Shown here: one piece after another, positions 1 to 6,409 of the stretch | Layout: each line of letters opens with the position of its first letter | Position numbering within the stretch: the stretch's first letter is position 1 | Assembly: GCA_947259625.1 (NCBI GenBank) | Contig: CAMYMY010000101.1 | Span: forward strand, 1 to 9,786 | From: an uncultured Kiloniellales bacterium | Lineage (GTDB): Bacteria; Pseudomonadota; Alphaproteobacteria; Kiloniellales; JAKSDN01 | DNA length: 9,786 bases | Direction: 5' to 3' | Program-made: the position numbers and the translations under genes | The notes under the pieces: generated by a model | What the model saw: the letters and a program-made list of their open reading frames with translations, nothing else | What the model was told of the DNA's origin: nothing | Databases searched by the model: none

Positions 1-648
1 TATTCAAGGAGCCACGTGTACGGCCTCCTGGCCGCGATCTTCCGGGCGGAGCCTTCCGCCGCATTTCTGGCACAGATAAAGTCATCTGAGTTCTCGAATG
101 TTCTCGAGTTGCTGGACCTCTCACTGGGCGACGACTTCCAAGACACTCCCTGTGACCAACTTGCCGAGGGCCTGGCCGTTGAATTTACGAAGTTGTTCAT
201 CGGTCCAGGCCCTCACATTTCCCCCCACGAATCCATGAACATGGAATTCGAGAACCCCATGGAGGCGACCCTGTGGGGTCCACAGACCGTAAAGGTGAAG
301 AAGTTCATCGAGGCCGCCGGACTGGAGTACGACAACTCTTTCGACGGCATGCCCGACCACGTCAGCGCGGAGCTGGAGTTCATGCAGCGGCTTGCCACGA
401 AGGAAGCGGAAGCCTGGGAGGAGCCGAACGAGGAGTTCGCCACGAACATCCTGAAAATCGAGGAGCGGTTCCTCGACGAACATCTTTCCCGCTGGATCTC
501 CCGCTTTTGCGACAAGGTCATCGAGACCTCCGAACGTCCTTTCTACCAGGAGTTCGCGGAAGTGACGAAAGGCTTCCTCGAATACGAGGGCAAGAGCCTG
601 CAAGCCTTCAACGGCGGTACAGGCAACGGAAGAGGTTCCCCCGACTGA
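1..648 (+). CDS. TorD-family molybdoenzyme chaperone, 5' end cut by window edge
   Basis: Cytoplasmic chaperone of the TorD/DmsD/NarJ type. Such proteins bind the twin-arginine leader or apo-form of a DMSO-reductase-superfamily subunit and help insert the molybdenum cofactor before export. The frame is open from base 1. A GTG at 16 could start a 210-residue protein, but it falls inside the conserved first helix (V-Y-G-L-L-A), and a few more residues are readable upstream, so the true start is probably left of the window. Counting from that GTG, the family signature E-F-x-K-L-F-I-G-P-G-P-x-x-S-P-x-E-S is at residues 56-73, a P-D-H-x-x-x-E-L-E-F-M helix at 113-123, and the late E-H-L-x-x-W motif at 155-160. 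The helical, acidic composition fits. The family assignment is firm but the client is not known. Neighbouring cytochromes and a PhnD-like sensor make an Arx-type arsenite oxidase or another type II Mo enzyme plausible, encoded upstream. Confidence 0.85.
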   Translation, partial: YSRSHVYGLLAAIFRAEPSAAFLAQIKSSEFSNVLELLDLSLGDDFQDTPCDQLAEGLAVEFTKLFIGPGPHISPHESMNMEFENPMEATLWGPQTVKVKKFIEAAGLEYDNSFDGMPDHVSAELEFMQRLATKEAEAWEEPNEEFATNILKIEERFLDEHLSRWISRFCDKVIETSERPFYQEFAEVTKGFLEYEGKSLQAFNGGTGNGRGSPD

Positions 649-651
649 CCG

Positions 652-669
652 CGGGGCCGAAAGGCCTCG
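652..669 (+). other. Short GC-rich hairpin with GAAA tetraloop
   Basis: Four bases after the chaperone stop codon there is a 7-bp stem (652-658 with 663-669, including one G-U pair) closed by GAAA, a stable GNRA-type loop. No T run follows, so it is not a classical intrinsic terminator. It could protect or define an mRNA end inside the transcript linking the chaperone to the cytochrome gene. The structure is seen directly, while any role is inferred. Confidence 0.3.
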
Positions 670-724
670 AGGACACTTCACGCCGGGGTTCGAAGCTGCG
701 CGTATGTAACTTGGGAGATGTCAG

Positions 725-1360
725 ATGAAACCATCGCTATGGCTTGCAGCCCTCTTCTCGGCGGTCCTGCTGACCACGAGCACATACGCGCAAGATGAAC
801 CGAACCCCTTGATCGGAAGCCATCTTTATCGCTCCTACTGCTTCGTTTGCCATGGGGTGGACGGCGGGAGCGGAGGGCCCATTGCAAGAAACCTCAACCT
901 TGAACCGGCCGATCTTTCCTCCGAGCGATACCAGAAGACAAAGGTAGAGAACTTGGCCACGCTGATCGGGGGCTACCGCAGGCGGGAAGAGTCGAGCATG
1001 CCGAACTGGAGCATGGTGTTGACCCGGGCCGACCTGCTCGATATCGCGGCATACATTGCCATCATGACCCAGAAAGATCTCAGGTTCAGAGGGGACACGC
1101 GACGCGGACGGGCTATTTTCAAAAGGGCCTGTGCAGCTTGCCATGGCACGATTGGCGAGGGAAAAGGCCTTCTTGCGCACCAGATTGGCATTTCCATGAT
1201 GGATTTCACGAAATCCGAGAATATGAAGAAACTAAGCGATGAGGATCTCATAGTTTTCGTCCGGGACGGCAGTGGAGATTACATGCCGTCTTGGAAAGGG
1301 ATCCTCAGCGACAGCGAAATCGCCGATGTCGCCTCCTACGTCCGCATGTTGGCGAGATAA
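725..1360 (+). CDS. Exported diheme c-type cytochrome
   Basis: A periplasmic electron carrier with two class I cytochrome c domains. The 211-residue product opens with a signal peptide (K near the N-terminus, hydrophobic 5-18, likely cleavage near T-Y-A-Q at 20-23). Heme motif one is C39-F-V-C42-H43 and motif two is C136-A-A-C139-H140. Candidate distal methionines are M92 (S-M-P-N-W) and M187 (Y-M-P-S-W), each in the expected Met-Pro context. The start is supported by GGGAG at 713-717, seven bases ahead of the ATG. It lies 76 bases after the chaperone gene on the same strand, so co-transcription is likely, and electron exchange with the Mo enzyme that the chaperone serves is the natural inference. 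The 3' half is clearly AT-richer than the rest of the window (23 of 60 bases are G or C in 1201-1260). The precise redox partner is unknown. Confidence 0.9.
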   Translation: MKPSLWLAALFSAVLLTTSTYAQDEPNPLIGSHLYRSYCFVCHGVDGGSGGPIARNLNLEPADLSSERYQKTKVENLATLIGGYRRREESSMPNWSMVLTRADLLDIAAYIAIMTQKDLRFRGDTRRGRAIFKRACAACHGTIGEGKGLLAHQIGISMMDFTKSENMKKLSDEDLIVFVRDGSGDYMPSWKGILSDSEIADVASYVRMLAR

Positions 1361-1400
1361 CGACACCCGGGCTTGTCTAGGTCTAGAGAGTCGAGCGGAC

Positions 1401-1431
1401 TTGTTGCGTTGACGCCTGTGTGAGGTAGAAT
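1401..1431 (+). promoter_or_regulatory. Weak candidate promoter upstream of the rhodanese-fold gene
   Basis: TAGAAT at 1426-1431 matches five of six bases of the TATAAT -10 box. Possible -35 elements are TTGTTG at 1401-1406 (19-base spacer) or TTGCGT at 1404-1409 (16-base spacer). The better-looking TTGACG at 1409-1414 is only 11 bases away and therefore unlikely. Transcription would begin near 1438, shortly before the ATG at 1459. Read-through from the cytochrome gene is equally possible. Confidence 0.22.
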
Positions 1432-1458
1432 CCTTGTTCCTGAGGAGAACGGGCGGAC

Positions 1459-1878
1459 ATGCGCCAAAGCAACCAGCGGCGCCTAGTGGTGACGGCGCGG
1501 TGTCTCGGTGCCGCCCTGCTGGTCGCGCTGCTCTCCTTCTGCTCCCCCGCGGCGCAGACCATCGCGCCGGGGGACCTCGCGGACTACCTCGAAAAGGGCA
1601 AGGCCGGGAAGGCCTTCAACCTGGTCGACCTGCGTCCGGAGCGGGCCTTTTCCGACCGGCACCTGCCCGGTGCGATCAACCTCCCATACGAGCGTCTGGC
1701 CGCGGATCGACTGCTTTTTCTGGATGGTCTGCCGGTTATTTTCTACGACGAGGCCGAACTCGACATCGACCGCCTGAAGAAGGCGGTCGGCAAGAGACTG
1801 CCTCGAAACGTGGTGGTTCTCGAAGGCGGCTTCCGCGGCTGGCTGGCGGCCCGCCTTCCGGTCACCGGAGGCACATAG
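1459..1878 (+). CDS. Exported rhodanese-fold protein lacking the catalytic cysteine
   Basis: A 139-residue protein with an N-terminal export signal (R-rich 1-14, hydrophobic 16-27) and one rhodanese domain (about 36-137). The N-terminal half of the domain is conventional: V-D-L-R-P-E at 56-61 and H68-L-P-G-A-I-N at 68-74. The end is also typical, with V-L-E-G-G-F-x-G-W at 120-128. The active-site loop normally reads Y-C-x-x-G-x-R-S, but here it is Y-D-E-A-E-L-D at 96-102, so the sulfur-accepting cysteine is aspartate 97 and the loop glycine and arginine are missing. Sulfurtransferase activity is therefore unlikely, and a binding or structural role is more plausible. C28 in L-S-F-C resembles a lipoprotein cleavage site, but phenylalanine before the cysteine is atypical, so lipid anchoring is uncertain. 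AGGAG at 1443-1447 lies 11 bases ahead of the ATG. It sits between two cytochrome genes. Confidence 0.8.
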   Translation: MRQSNQRRLVVTARCLGAALLVALLSFCSPAAQTIAPGDLADYLEKGKAGKAFNLVDLRPERAFSDRHLPGAINLPYERLAADRLLFLDGLPVIFYDEAELDIDRLKKAVGKRLPRNVVVLEGGFRGWLAARLPVTGGT

Positions 1879-2070
1879 CAGGCGTCCCGAGCTTCGAACC
1901 GGCAGTTGAACGCCTCCAGAACGCGAGTCTGGCCCGGCATCGGGACAGGACCGGCTGCGGAACCCGTGGGCAGACCTTCTTCCCGGAAGAAAATGCGGAT
2001 ACGATTTGCGCCCTGTGCCAGAATGGGCGGGGGAAGGGCGAGGGATGGTCGGCGACACTGGAGGACAAGG

Positions 2071-2334
2071 ATGCGGGTGGTGGTCGTGGTCACCGCGTTG
2101 CTGGTTGTGATCGCGGGTGCTTGGTGGTGGGCCGGCGTTCCGCGCACGCCGAAGGAGCTTTACGAAGCGCGGTGCTCGGCCTGCCATGCGCTTGCCGACC
2201 TCTCGCGGCGCCGGCCCGAGGAGATGGTCGCGATCATCGATACCATGCGCCATCGCAATGGCGCGGCCTCGGTGATCGGCGAAGCGGAGGCGCAAGAAAT
2301 CATCGGATACCTGAAAAGCTTGAAGAACCCTTGA
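2071..2334 (+). CDS. Small membrane-anchored monoheme cytochrome c
   Basis: An 87-residue protein with an uncleaved-looking hydrophobic N-terminus (V-rich residues 3-21) followed by one small cytochrome c domain facing the periplasm. The heme motif is C35-S-A-C38-H39, and M52 or M59 could be the second axial ligand. The C-terminal helix I-I-G-Y-L-K-S-L is typical of cytochrome c ends. The ATG at 2071 is preceded by GGAGG at 2060-2064 with six bases between, a strong ribosome site. A TTG at 1906 would add 55 arginine-rich residues with no similarity to an export signal, so I reject it. The gene lies 192 bases after the rhodanese-fold gene, and I see no gene in that gap. The likely role is to pass electrons between the periplasmic diheme protein or Mo enzyme and the membrane, which is an inference from context. 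Confidence 0.8.
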   Translation: MRVVVVVTALLVVIAGAWWWAGVPRTPKELYEARCSACHALADLSRRRPEEMVAIIDTMRHRNGAASVIGEAEAQEIIGYLKSLKNP

Positions 2335-2385
2335 GCGCGCGTTCGGCGAGGGATTTCAGTATCGTTCCCCACCTGCGGGCAAAGG

Positions 2386-2394
2386 TGCTATACT
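2386..2394 (+). promoter_or_regulatory. Candidate extended -10 promoter of the sensor operon
   Basis: TGC followed by TATACT (2389-2394) forms an extended -10 element (TG-N-TATACT, five of six -10 bases). I see no good -35 box at 16-18 bases upstream, as is common for extended -10 promoters. Transcription would start near 2401 and leave an untranslated leader of roughly 148 bases before the binding-protein ATG. This would let the three signalling genes be expressed independently of the cytochrome genes. Confidence 0.35.
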
Positions 2395-2443
2395 TCAAGA
2401 CAAAAGAACTGAGCGGGACGATGCTCGCGAAGTGCGGGCTCGC

Positions 2444-2458
2444 TCGATCGATCGATCG
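2444..2458 (+). repeat. Short TCGA tandem repeat in the sensor operon leader
   Basis: The tetranucleotide TCGA is repeated 3.75 times inside the probable 5' leader of the signalling operon. It is self-complementary and holds three GATC sites, with a fourth at 2459-2462. It is short and may have no function. The rest of the 2335-2548 gap holds the candidate promoter, but no gene I would support. Confidence 0.5.
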
Positions 2459-2548
2459 GATCCCGGTCCAATGGTGGCTGCTGGCTTGCGCGACGGCACA
2501 TCAGACAAGGCGGAGCCGGCGTTGCCTTGACCCCGGGTGGAGGCTCGC

Positions 2549-3448
2549 ATGTTTCGCACCGTCCTTCAGCTGCTTGTACTCGCCGTGGCGCTCGGTTCCG
2601 CGCGGGCGGCCGAACCGAGCGCGGTGCGGTTCGGATTGACGGCGGTCGTGGTCCGGGAGAACCTGCAGCTCTACGACCGTTGGTCCGCCTATCTGAGCAA
2701 GCATGTCGGCCGTCCCGTCCATTTCGTTCAGGCGCGGTCCTACCGCGAGATCATGGGTCTCCTGGAAGCCGGTGGGCTCGATTTCGGCTGGATCTGCGGC
2801 TATCCCTTCGTGCAAAAGCGCGATCCGGAATTTCTCGAGCTCCTCGCCGTTCCGGTCTTCGAGGGGGCGCCGCTCTACCGCTCCTATATCATCGTGCCCC
2901 GCGACAGCCCCTTTGCCGCCCTGGCCGATCTGGAAGGCCGGGTGTTCGCCTTGTCCGACCCGGACTCCAATTCCGGCTACTTGGTGCCGCAGGCGATGCT
3001 GGCCCGGATGGGGCACAGGCCGGACAGCTTCTTTCGCCTCAGTTTCTTCACCTACAGCCATGCCGAAACGATCGAAGCGGTCGCCGAAGGACTGGCCGAC
3101 GGCGGCGCGGTCGATTCCTATGTTTGGGAATATCTGAATAGGACCCAGCCGGACCTGACCGCGCAAACCCGGATCATCGTGCGCTCCGATTCGTTCGGAT
3201 TCCCGCCACTCGTGTCCCGTCTGGGGATCGATCCCGAGTTGCGCGACGCAATGGCCGCGGCGCTCATCGGTATGACCGCGGAGCCCGAGGGGCGCGAACT
3301 GCTTGGCGCGTTCGCGTTGGACCGTTTCGGCACGTTCCCGGAGAGCCTCTTCGACTCGATTCGAAAGACGGCGGACAGCCTGCGTCAGGTGCCGCTGGTC
3401 GCGCCGCCGCCGGCCCGGGCGGTCCGCATTATCGGGGACTCCGAATGA
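2549..3448 (+). CDS. PhnD-like periplasmic solute-binding protein, sensory partner of the kinase
   Basis: A 299-residue member of the phosphate/phosphite/phosphonate (PhnD-like) binding-protein family, with a signal peptide ending A-R-A at residues 18-20. The family pattern is clear: V-R-F-G-L-T at 26-31, Y-L-S-K-H-V at 48-53, D-F-G-W-I-C-G-Y-P at 78-86, S-D-P-D-S-N-S-G-Y at about 132-140 and D-S-Y-V-W-E at about 184-189. The only cysteine of the mature protein is C83, in the ligand-cleft W-I-C-G loop. No transporter permease or ATPase follows. Instead its stop overlaps the start of a histidine kinase (ATGA, 3445-3448), so it most likely senses a ligand for the kinase, as AioX and ArxX do for arsenite. 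Phosphonate or phosphite uptake is less likely. I chose the ATG at 2549 because GGAGG lies at 2539-2543, five bases ahead. A GTG at 2537 would add four residues. The ligand is not proven. Confidence 0.88.
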   Translation: MFRTVLQLLVLAVALGSARAAEPSAVRFGLTAVVVRENLQLYDRWSAYLSKHVGRPVHFVQARSYREIMGLLEAGGLDFGWICGYPFVQKRDPEFLELLAVPVFEGAPLYRSYIIVPRDSPFAALADLEGRVFALSDPDSNSGYLVPQAMLARMGHRPDSFFRLSFFTYSHAETIEAVAEGLADGGAVDSYVWEYLNRTQPDLTAQTRIIVRSDSFGFPPLVSRLGIDPELRDAMAAALIGMTAEPEGRELLGAFALDRFGTFPESLFDSIRKTADSLRQVPLVAPPPARAVRIIGDSE

Positions 3449-4938
3449 GCTGGTACCGGCCGCAATCCTGGAGCCTGTCGGTCAAGATTCCCGTCACCCA
3501 CAGCGTGATGATCGTCGGGGTGGCGCTCACCATAGGCGTCGTGGTCGTGGCTCAGGCCTGGGTGCAGTTCCGCGAGGAGCTGGAGGAGAAAGCGCTTCTC
3601 CTGGCCCGCGACGTCGCCACCGCCGCCCCCGAGGCCATCCTGCGGAACGATTACTGGACCCTTTACAATACGCTCAGGCGAACAGCGTCGCACATGCCGG
3701 CCCGGATCGGCGAGCCGCGCCTCCTGTCGGGCATGGTGCTCGACATGGACGGCCAGGTGCTCGCGCACATCGATCCGATGAACCACCCTCTCGGCCTCGC
3801 CTTGGACCCGGCGGAGGAGGCCGAGCGGCGGCTGCTCGACGACGCTCTGCGAACCGTGACGCCCAGCATCGTCACGGGCAGCGGCGGCGGCAGCGACTTC
3901 ATCGAAAGCGTGGTTCCCATAACCTTCGACCAAAAGCGCCTCGGGGTAGTCCGCATTCGCGTGTCGATGGCGGAGTTGCAGGGGAAGATTTGGCGGGCGG
4001 GTCTCACCGTCCTGGTTCTGACCCTGGGCCTCGCCGCGGCGGGCAGCCTTCTGGGAGCGGTGATCTCGTCGCGCATGGGGCGCCGGCTGAAGGCCTTGGC
4101 CGAGGGCATGGAAACGGTCGGCCGCGGCGAGGTGTCGCAAGTTCGGCCGCTCGCCGCCGCCAATCGCGACGAGATCGGCCAGCTGGTCGCGAGGTTCAAC
4201 GACATGGCGGCAGAGCTTGCGGAGAAGAAGCGGCTAGAGGAGAAGCTGGCCCTGAGCGAGAAGCTGGCGAGCCTGGGGCAGATCGTTGCCGGCGTCGCGC
4301 ATGAGGTCAACAACCCCCTGGGAGGAATGCTCAACTGCATCAACACCTTGAAGATGCATCCGGAGGATCCCGCGCTGCTGCGGCGCTATCTGCCGCTCTT
4401 GGAGAAGGGACTAAACCGCATCGGCGCGACCGTTCAGGGGCTTCTGGTAGAGCTGCAGAACGAAGGCGAGCCGGCGCCCTGCGACCTCGCCTGTCTTTCG
4501 GACCTGAAGGAGTTGGTTGCCGCCGAGATCGGCGACCGGAAGATCGCGCTCCGCTGGGACAATGGCGTGCCCGGCGAGACCTGCCTCGGCTGCTCTTGTC
4601 CCAACCTCCAGCAGGTCCTCCTGAACCTCATGAACAACAGCATCAGGGCCATGCCGGAAGGCGGAACCCTGGCCTTCCGCTCCTGCCGCGAGAACAATTC
4701 CCTGGTGATGGAAGTGGAAGACAGCGGGGTCGGCATCCCCAAGGAACACAGGCGGCACCTGTTCGATCCGTTCTTCACCAGCCGGCCCAACGGGACCGGA
4801 TTGGGACTGTGGGTGACATACCAGCTGGTCCAGAGAATGCACGGAACCATCCAGGTGGAAAGCGAACCCGGGCAGGGCAGCCTGTTCCGCGTGCGCCTGC
4901 CGCTCGAAAGCGACGCGGTGGCGGAGAAGGCCCAGTGA
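3445..4938 (+). CDS. Membrane sensor histidine kinase of the binding-protein system
   Basis: A 497-residue kinase. Transmembrane helix one is about 20-39, a periplasmic sensing region about 40-183, helix two about 184-207, and HAMP about 208-260. A short coiled linker leads to the dimerisation helix with the phospho-accepting H286 in V-A-H-E-V-N-N-P-L. The ATPase domain has the N box N-L-M-N-N-S (394-399), D-S-G-V-G-I-P (426-432), F-D-P-F-F-T-S (440-446) and G-T-G-L-G-L (450-455), so it should be active. The periplasmic part has no cysteine and presumably contacts the binding protein encoded just upstream (4-base overlap). The oddity is a group of cysteines immediately before the N box: C346, C350, C380, C383 and C385, plus C298 and C414. 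C383/C385 occupy the place where most kinases read D-x-x-x-L-x-Q-V. The arrangement resembles AioS/ArxS-type partners of NtrC-family regulators, and the specific signal is inferred. Confidence 0.93.
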   Translation: MSWYRPQSWSLSVKIPVTHSVMIVGVALTIGVVVVAQAWVQFREELEEKALLLARDVATAAPEAILRNDYWTLYNTLRRTASHMPARIGEPRLLSGMVLDMDGQVLAHIDPMNHPLGLALDPAEEAERRLLDDALRTVTPSIVTGSGGGSDFIESVVPITFDQKRLGVVRIRVSMAELQGKIWRAGLTVLVLTLGLAAAGSLLGAVISSRMGRRLKALAEGMETVGRGEVSQVRPLAAANRDEIGQLVARFNDMAAELAEKKRLEEKLALSEKLASLGQIVAGVAHEVNNPLGGMLNCINTLKMHPEDPALLRRYLPLLEKGLNRIGATVQGLLVELQNEGEPAPCDLACLSDLKELVAAEIGDRKIALRWDNGVPGETCLGCSCPNLQQVLLNLMNNSIRAMPEGGTLAFRSCRENNSLVMEVEDSGVGIPKEHRRHLFDPFFTSRPNGTGLGLWVTYQLVQRMHGTIQVESEPGQGSLFRVRLPLESDAVAEKAQ

Positions 4939-6311
4939 CGACGACCGGCAAATCTGCCCCCTCTGCACCACGGGTTCTCCTGGTCGAAGACGACGAGATC
5001 ATGCGCCTGTCGTTGGATGACCGGCTGCGCATGGAGGGGATCCCGGCCACCAGCGTCCCCGACCTGGCGGGGGCGCGGCGCGAACTGGCGAAGGGTGGTC
5101 TGGACCTCGTGGTGACCGACGTCCGGTTGCCCGATGGATCCGGCCGGACCTTGTTCGAGGAGGTGTGCCGGCAACACCCGGGGACGCCGGTGATTCTCAT
5201 AACCGCCTATGTCTCGGTGCCGCAGGCCGTGGCGCTGATCAAGGCCGGCGCGGTCGACTACATAACGAAGCCGTTCGACATCGAGGCCTTCATAAGCCTG
5301 GTCGAGCGGACGCTCTCGAGGGTTTCCGACGCCCATCAGGCGGAACTCACGGACATGGATGGGTTGAAATTCCGGGCCGGCAGTGGCGCGCTCGGAAAAA
5401 GCCCCGCCATGCGCCGGATCGAAGACGTGGTGGCGCGGCTGCGCGATGTCGACAGCTCGTTGCTGCTCACCGGCGAATCGGGCGCGGGCAAGGAAGTGGT
5501 CGCTCGACTGGTTCACCACAACAGCCGCCGCGCCGGCGGGCCCTTCGTCGCGATCAACTGCGCTGCTGTTCCTGGCGAACTTGTAGAGAGCGAGCTCTTC
5601 GGCCACGAGCGCGGGGCCTTCACGGGCGCCGACCAGCGCCGCATAGGCCGATTCGAACTGGCCGAAGGGGGGACCCTGTTCCTGGACGAGATCGCGGAAA
5701 TTCCGCCGGAGGTCCAGGTCAAGCTGCTGCGGGTCCTCCAGGAACGGAATATCGAGCGGGTCGGCGGGAGCGTCCCCATACCCCTCGACGTACGTGTGAT
5801 TGCGGCCACCCAGGTCGATCTCGACGAGGCGATGCAGAACGGCCGCTTCCGGTCCGATCTCTATTGGCGCTTGAACGTCATTCACATCGGCATTCCGCCG
5901 TTGCGGGAGCGCAGCGAGGACATCGTCTTTCTGTCGCGGAAGTTCGTCACGGAGCACGCGCGCGCGATGGAAAAGCAGGTTACGGGGCTTTCGAGGCAGG
6001 CCGAGGCGCGCCTGCTGAACATGCCTTTCCCTGGCAATGTCCGGGAGCTGAAGAACCTTCTGGAAAGGGCGGTCGCCCTCTGCGCCGGTCCCCAGCTGCA
6101 GGAGCATGATCTCTTTGTCCTGGAGTCGGAGGAAGCCGAGGTCGGGGCAGAGCCTCCCTCCCTCAAGGAGGTCGTGGCGACGACCGAACGCGCGGCCATC
6201 CGCTCCGCGCTCACGCGATCGGATTGGTCGATCACCAAAGCCGCCGAGGCCCTGGCGATTTCCCGCAAGAATCTGTGGGAAAAGATGAAGCGCTACGGTA
6301 TCGAGCGGTGA
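4935..6311 (+). CDS. NtrC-family sigma-54-dependent response regulator
   Basis: A 458-residue activator in the order receiver, AAA+ and Fis-type helix-turn-helix. The receiver (about 12-128) has acidic D19/D20, phospho-acceptor D62 in T-D-V-R-L-P-D-G, T90 and K112. The central domain has Walker A G-E-S-G-A-G-K-E (180-187), an intact G-A-F-T-G-A loop (227-232) for contacting sigma-54, Walker B T-L-F-L-D-E (247-252), and the late P-G-N-V-R-E-L motif (366-372). The DNA-binding helices span about 415-455, ending N-L-W-E-K-M-K-R-Y-G-I. The GTG at 4935 overlaps the kinase stop (GTGA), with GGAG and GAAGG at 4923-4930 upstream. The frame is open further left, but earlier starts lie deep inside the kinase gene. 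It should be phosphorylated by the preceding kinase and activate -24/-12 promoters. I found no convincing such promoter in this window, so targets probably lie outside, perhaps the Mo-enzyme operon. Confidence 0.95.
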   Translation: MTTTGKSAPSAPRVLLVEDDEIMRLSLDDRLRMEGIPATSVPDLAGARRELAKGGLDLVVTDVRLPDGSGRTLFEEVCRQHPGTPVILITAYVSVPQAVALIKAGAVDYITKPFDIEAFISLVERTLSRVSDAHQAELTDMDGLKFRAGSGALGKSPAMRRIEDVVARLRDVDSSLLLTGESGAGKEVVARLVHHNSRRAGGPFVAINCAAVPGELVESELFGHERGAFTGADQRRIGRFELAEGGTLFLDEIAEIPPEVQVKLLRVLQERNIERVGGSVPIPLDVRVIAATQVDLDEAMQNGRFRSDLYWRLNVIHIGIPPLRERSEDIVFLSRKFVTEHARAMEKQVTGLSRQAEARLLNMPFPGNVRELKNLLERAVALCAGPQLQEHDLFVLESEEAEVGAEPPSLKEVVATTERAAIRSALTRSDWSITKAAEALAISRKNLWEKMKRYGIER

Positions 6312-6368
6312 AATCCGGCGTCATTATTCGTTAACGATCTCTGGTCTAGGGAATCCCCTCTGTTTTGC

Positions 6369-6388
6369 CGCCGGCAATCCAACCGGCG
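6369..6388 (+). repeat. Inverted repeat, 6-bp stem with 8-base loop
   Basis: CGCCGG at 6369-6374 and CCGGCG at 6383-6388 can form a hairpin after the response regulator gene. No T run follows on the + strand, so it is a poor intrinsic terminator. It ends seven bases ahead of the FNR-type box and may instead be an operator half-site pair or chance in GC-rich DNA. Confidence 0.25.
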
Positions 6389-6395
6389 ACAGCTA

Positions 6396-6409
6396 TTGAC
6401 CTATGTCAA
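6396..6409 (+). promoter_or_regulatory. FNR/FixK/Dnr-type binding site
   Basis: TTGAC-CTAT-GTCAA is a perfect inverted repeat that matches the TTGA[CT]-N4-[AG]TCAA consensus of CRP/FNR-superfamily regulators of anaerobic or nitric-oxide-responsive genes. Centred at 6402.5, a class II arrangement would put the start of transcription near 6444, about 170 bases before the ATG of the HdrA-like gene. The -10 region there is weak (GATACA, 6436-6441), as expected for an activated promoter. It suggests that the flavoprotein gene is induced when oxygen is low. No regulator gene for it is in the window. Confidence 0.55.

Noticed and set aside
1361..1458. Search for a sigma-54 (-24/-12) promoter here and in the other gaps
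   Set aside because: No GG and GC pair with correct 12-base spacing and TGGCAC/TTGC context was convincing, so no target of the sigma-54 regulator is claimed inside the window.
1906..2070. TTG start extending the monoheme cytochrome by 55 residues
   Set aside because: The extension is arginine-rich with no signal sequence, while the ATG at 2071 has a strong ribosome site and begins directly with the membrane helix.
1434..2639. Open frame of 401 codons on the plus strand
   Set aside because: It spans the rhodanese-fold gene, the monoheme cytochrome gene and two gaps in another frame and has no domain-like sequence.
4596..4934. Upstream extension of the response regulator frame
   Set aside because: It lies inside the kinase gene and reads as low-complexity sequence. 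The GTG at 4935 overlaps the kinase stop and is followed directly by a normal receiver domain.
4434..6107. Open frame of 557 codons on the minus strand
   Set aside because: It overlaps the kinase and regulator genes, which carry all expected motifs on the + strand; a shadow frame.
6328..6388. Intrinsic terminator after the response regulator gene
   Set aside because: The palindrome TCGTTAACGA and the CGCCGG inverted repeat are not followed by a T run on the + strand.
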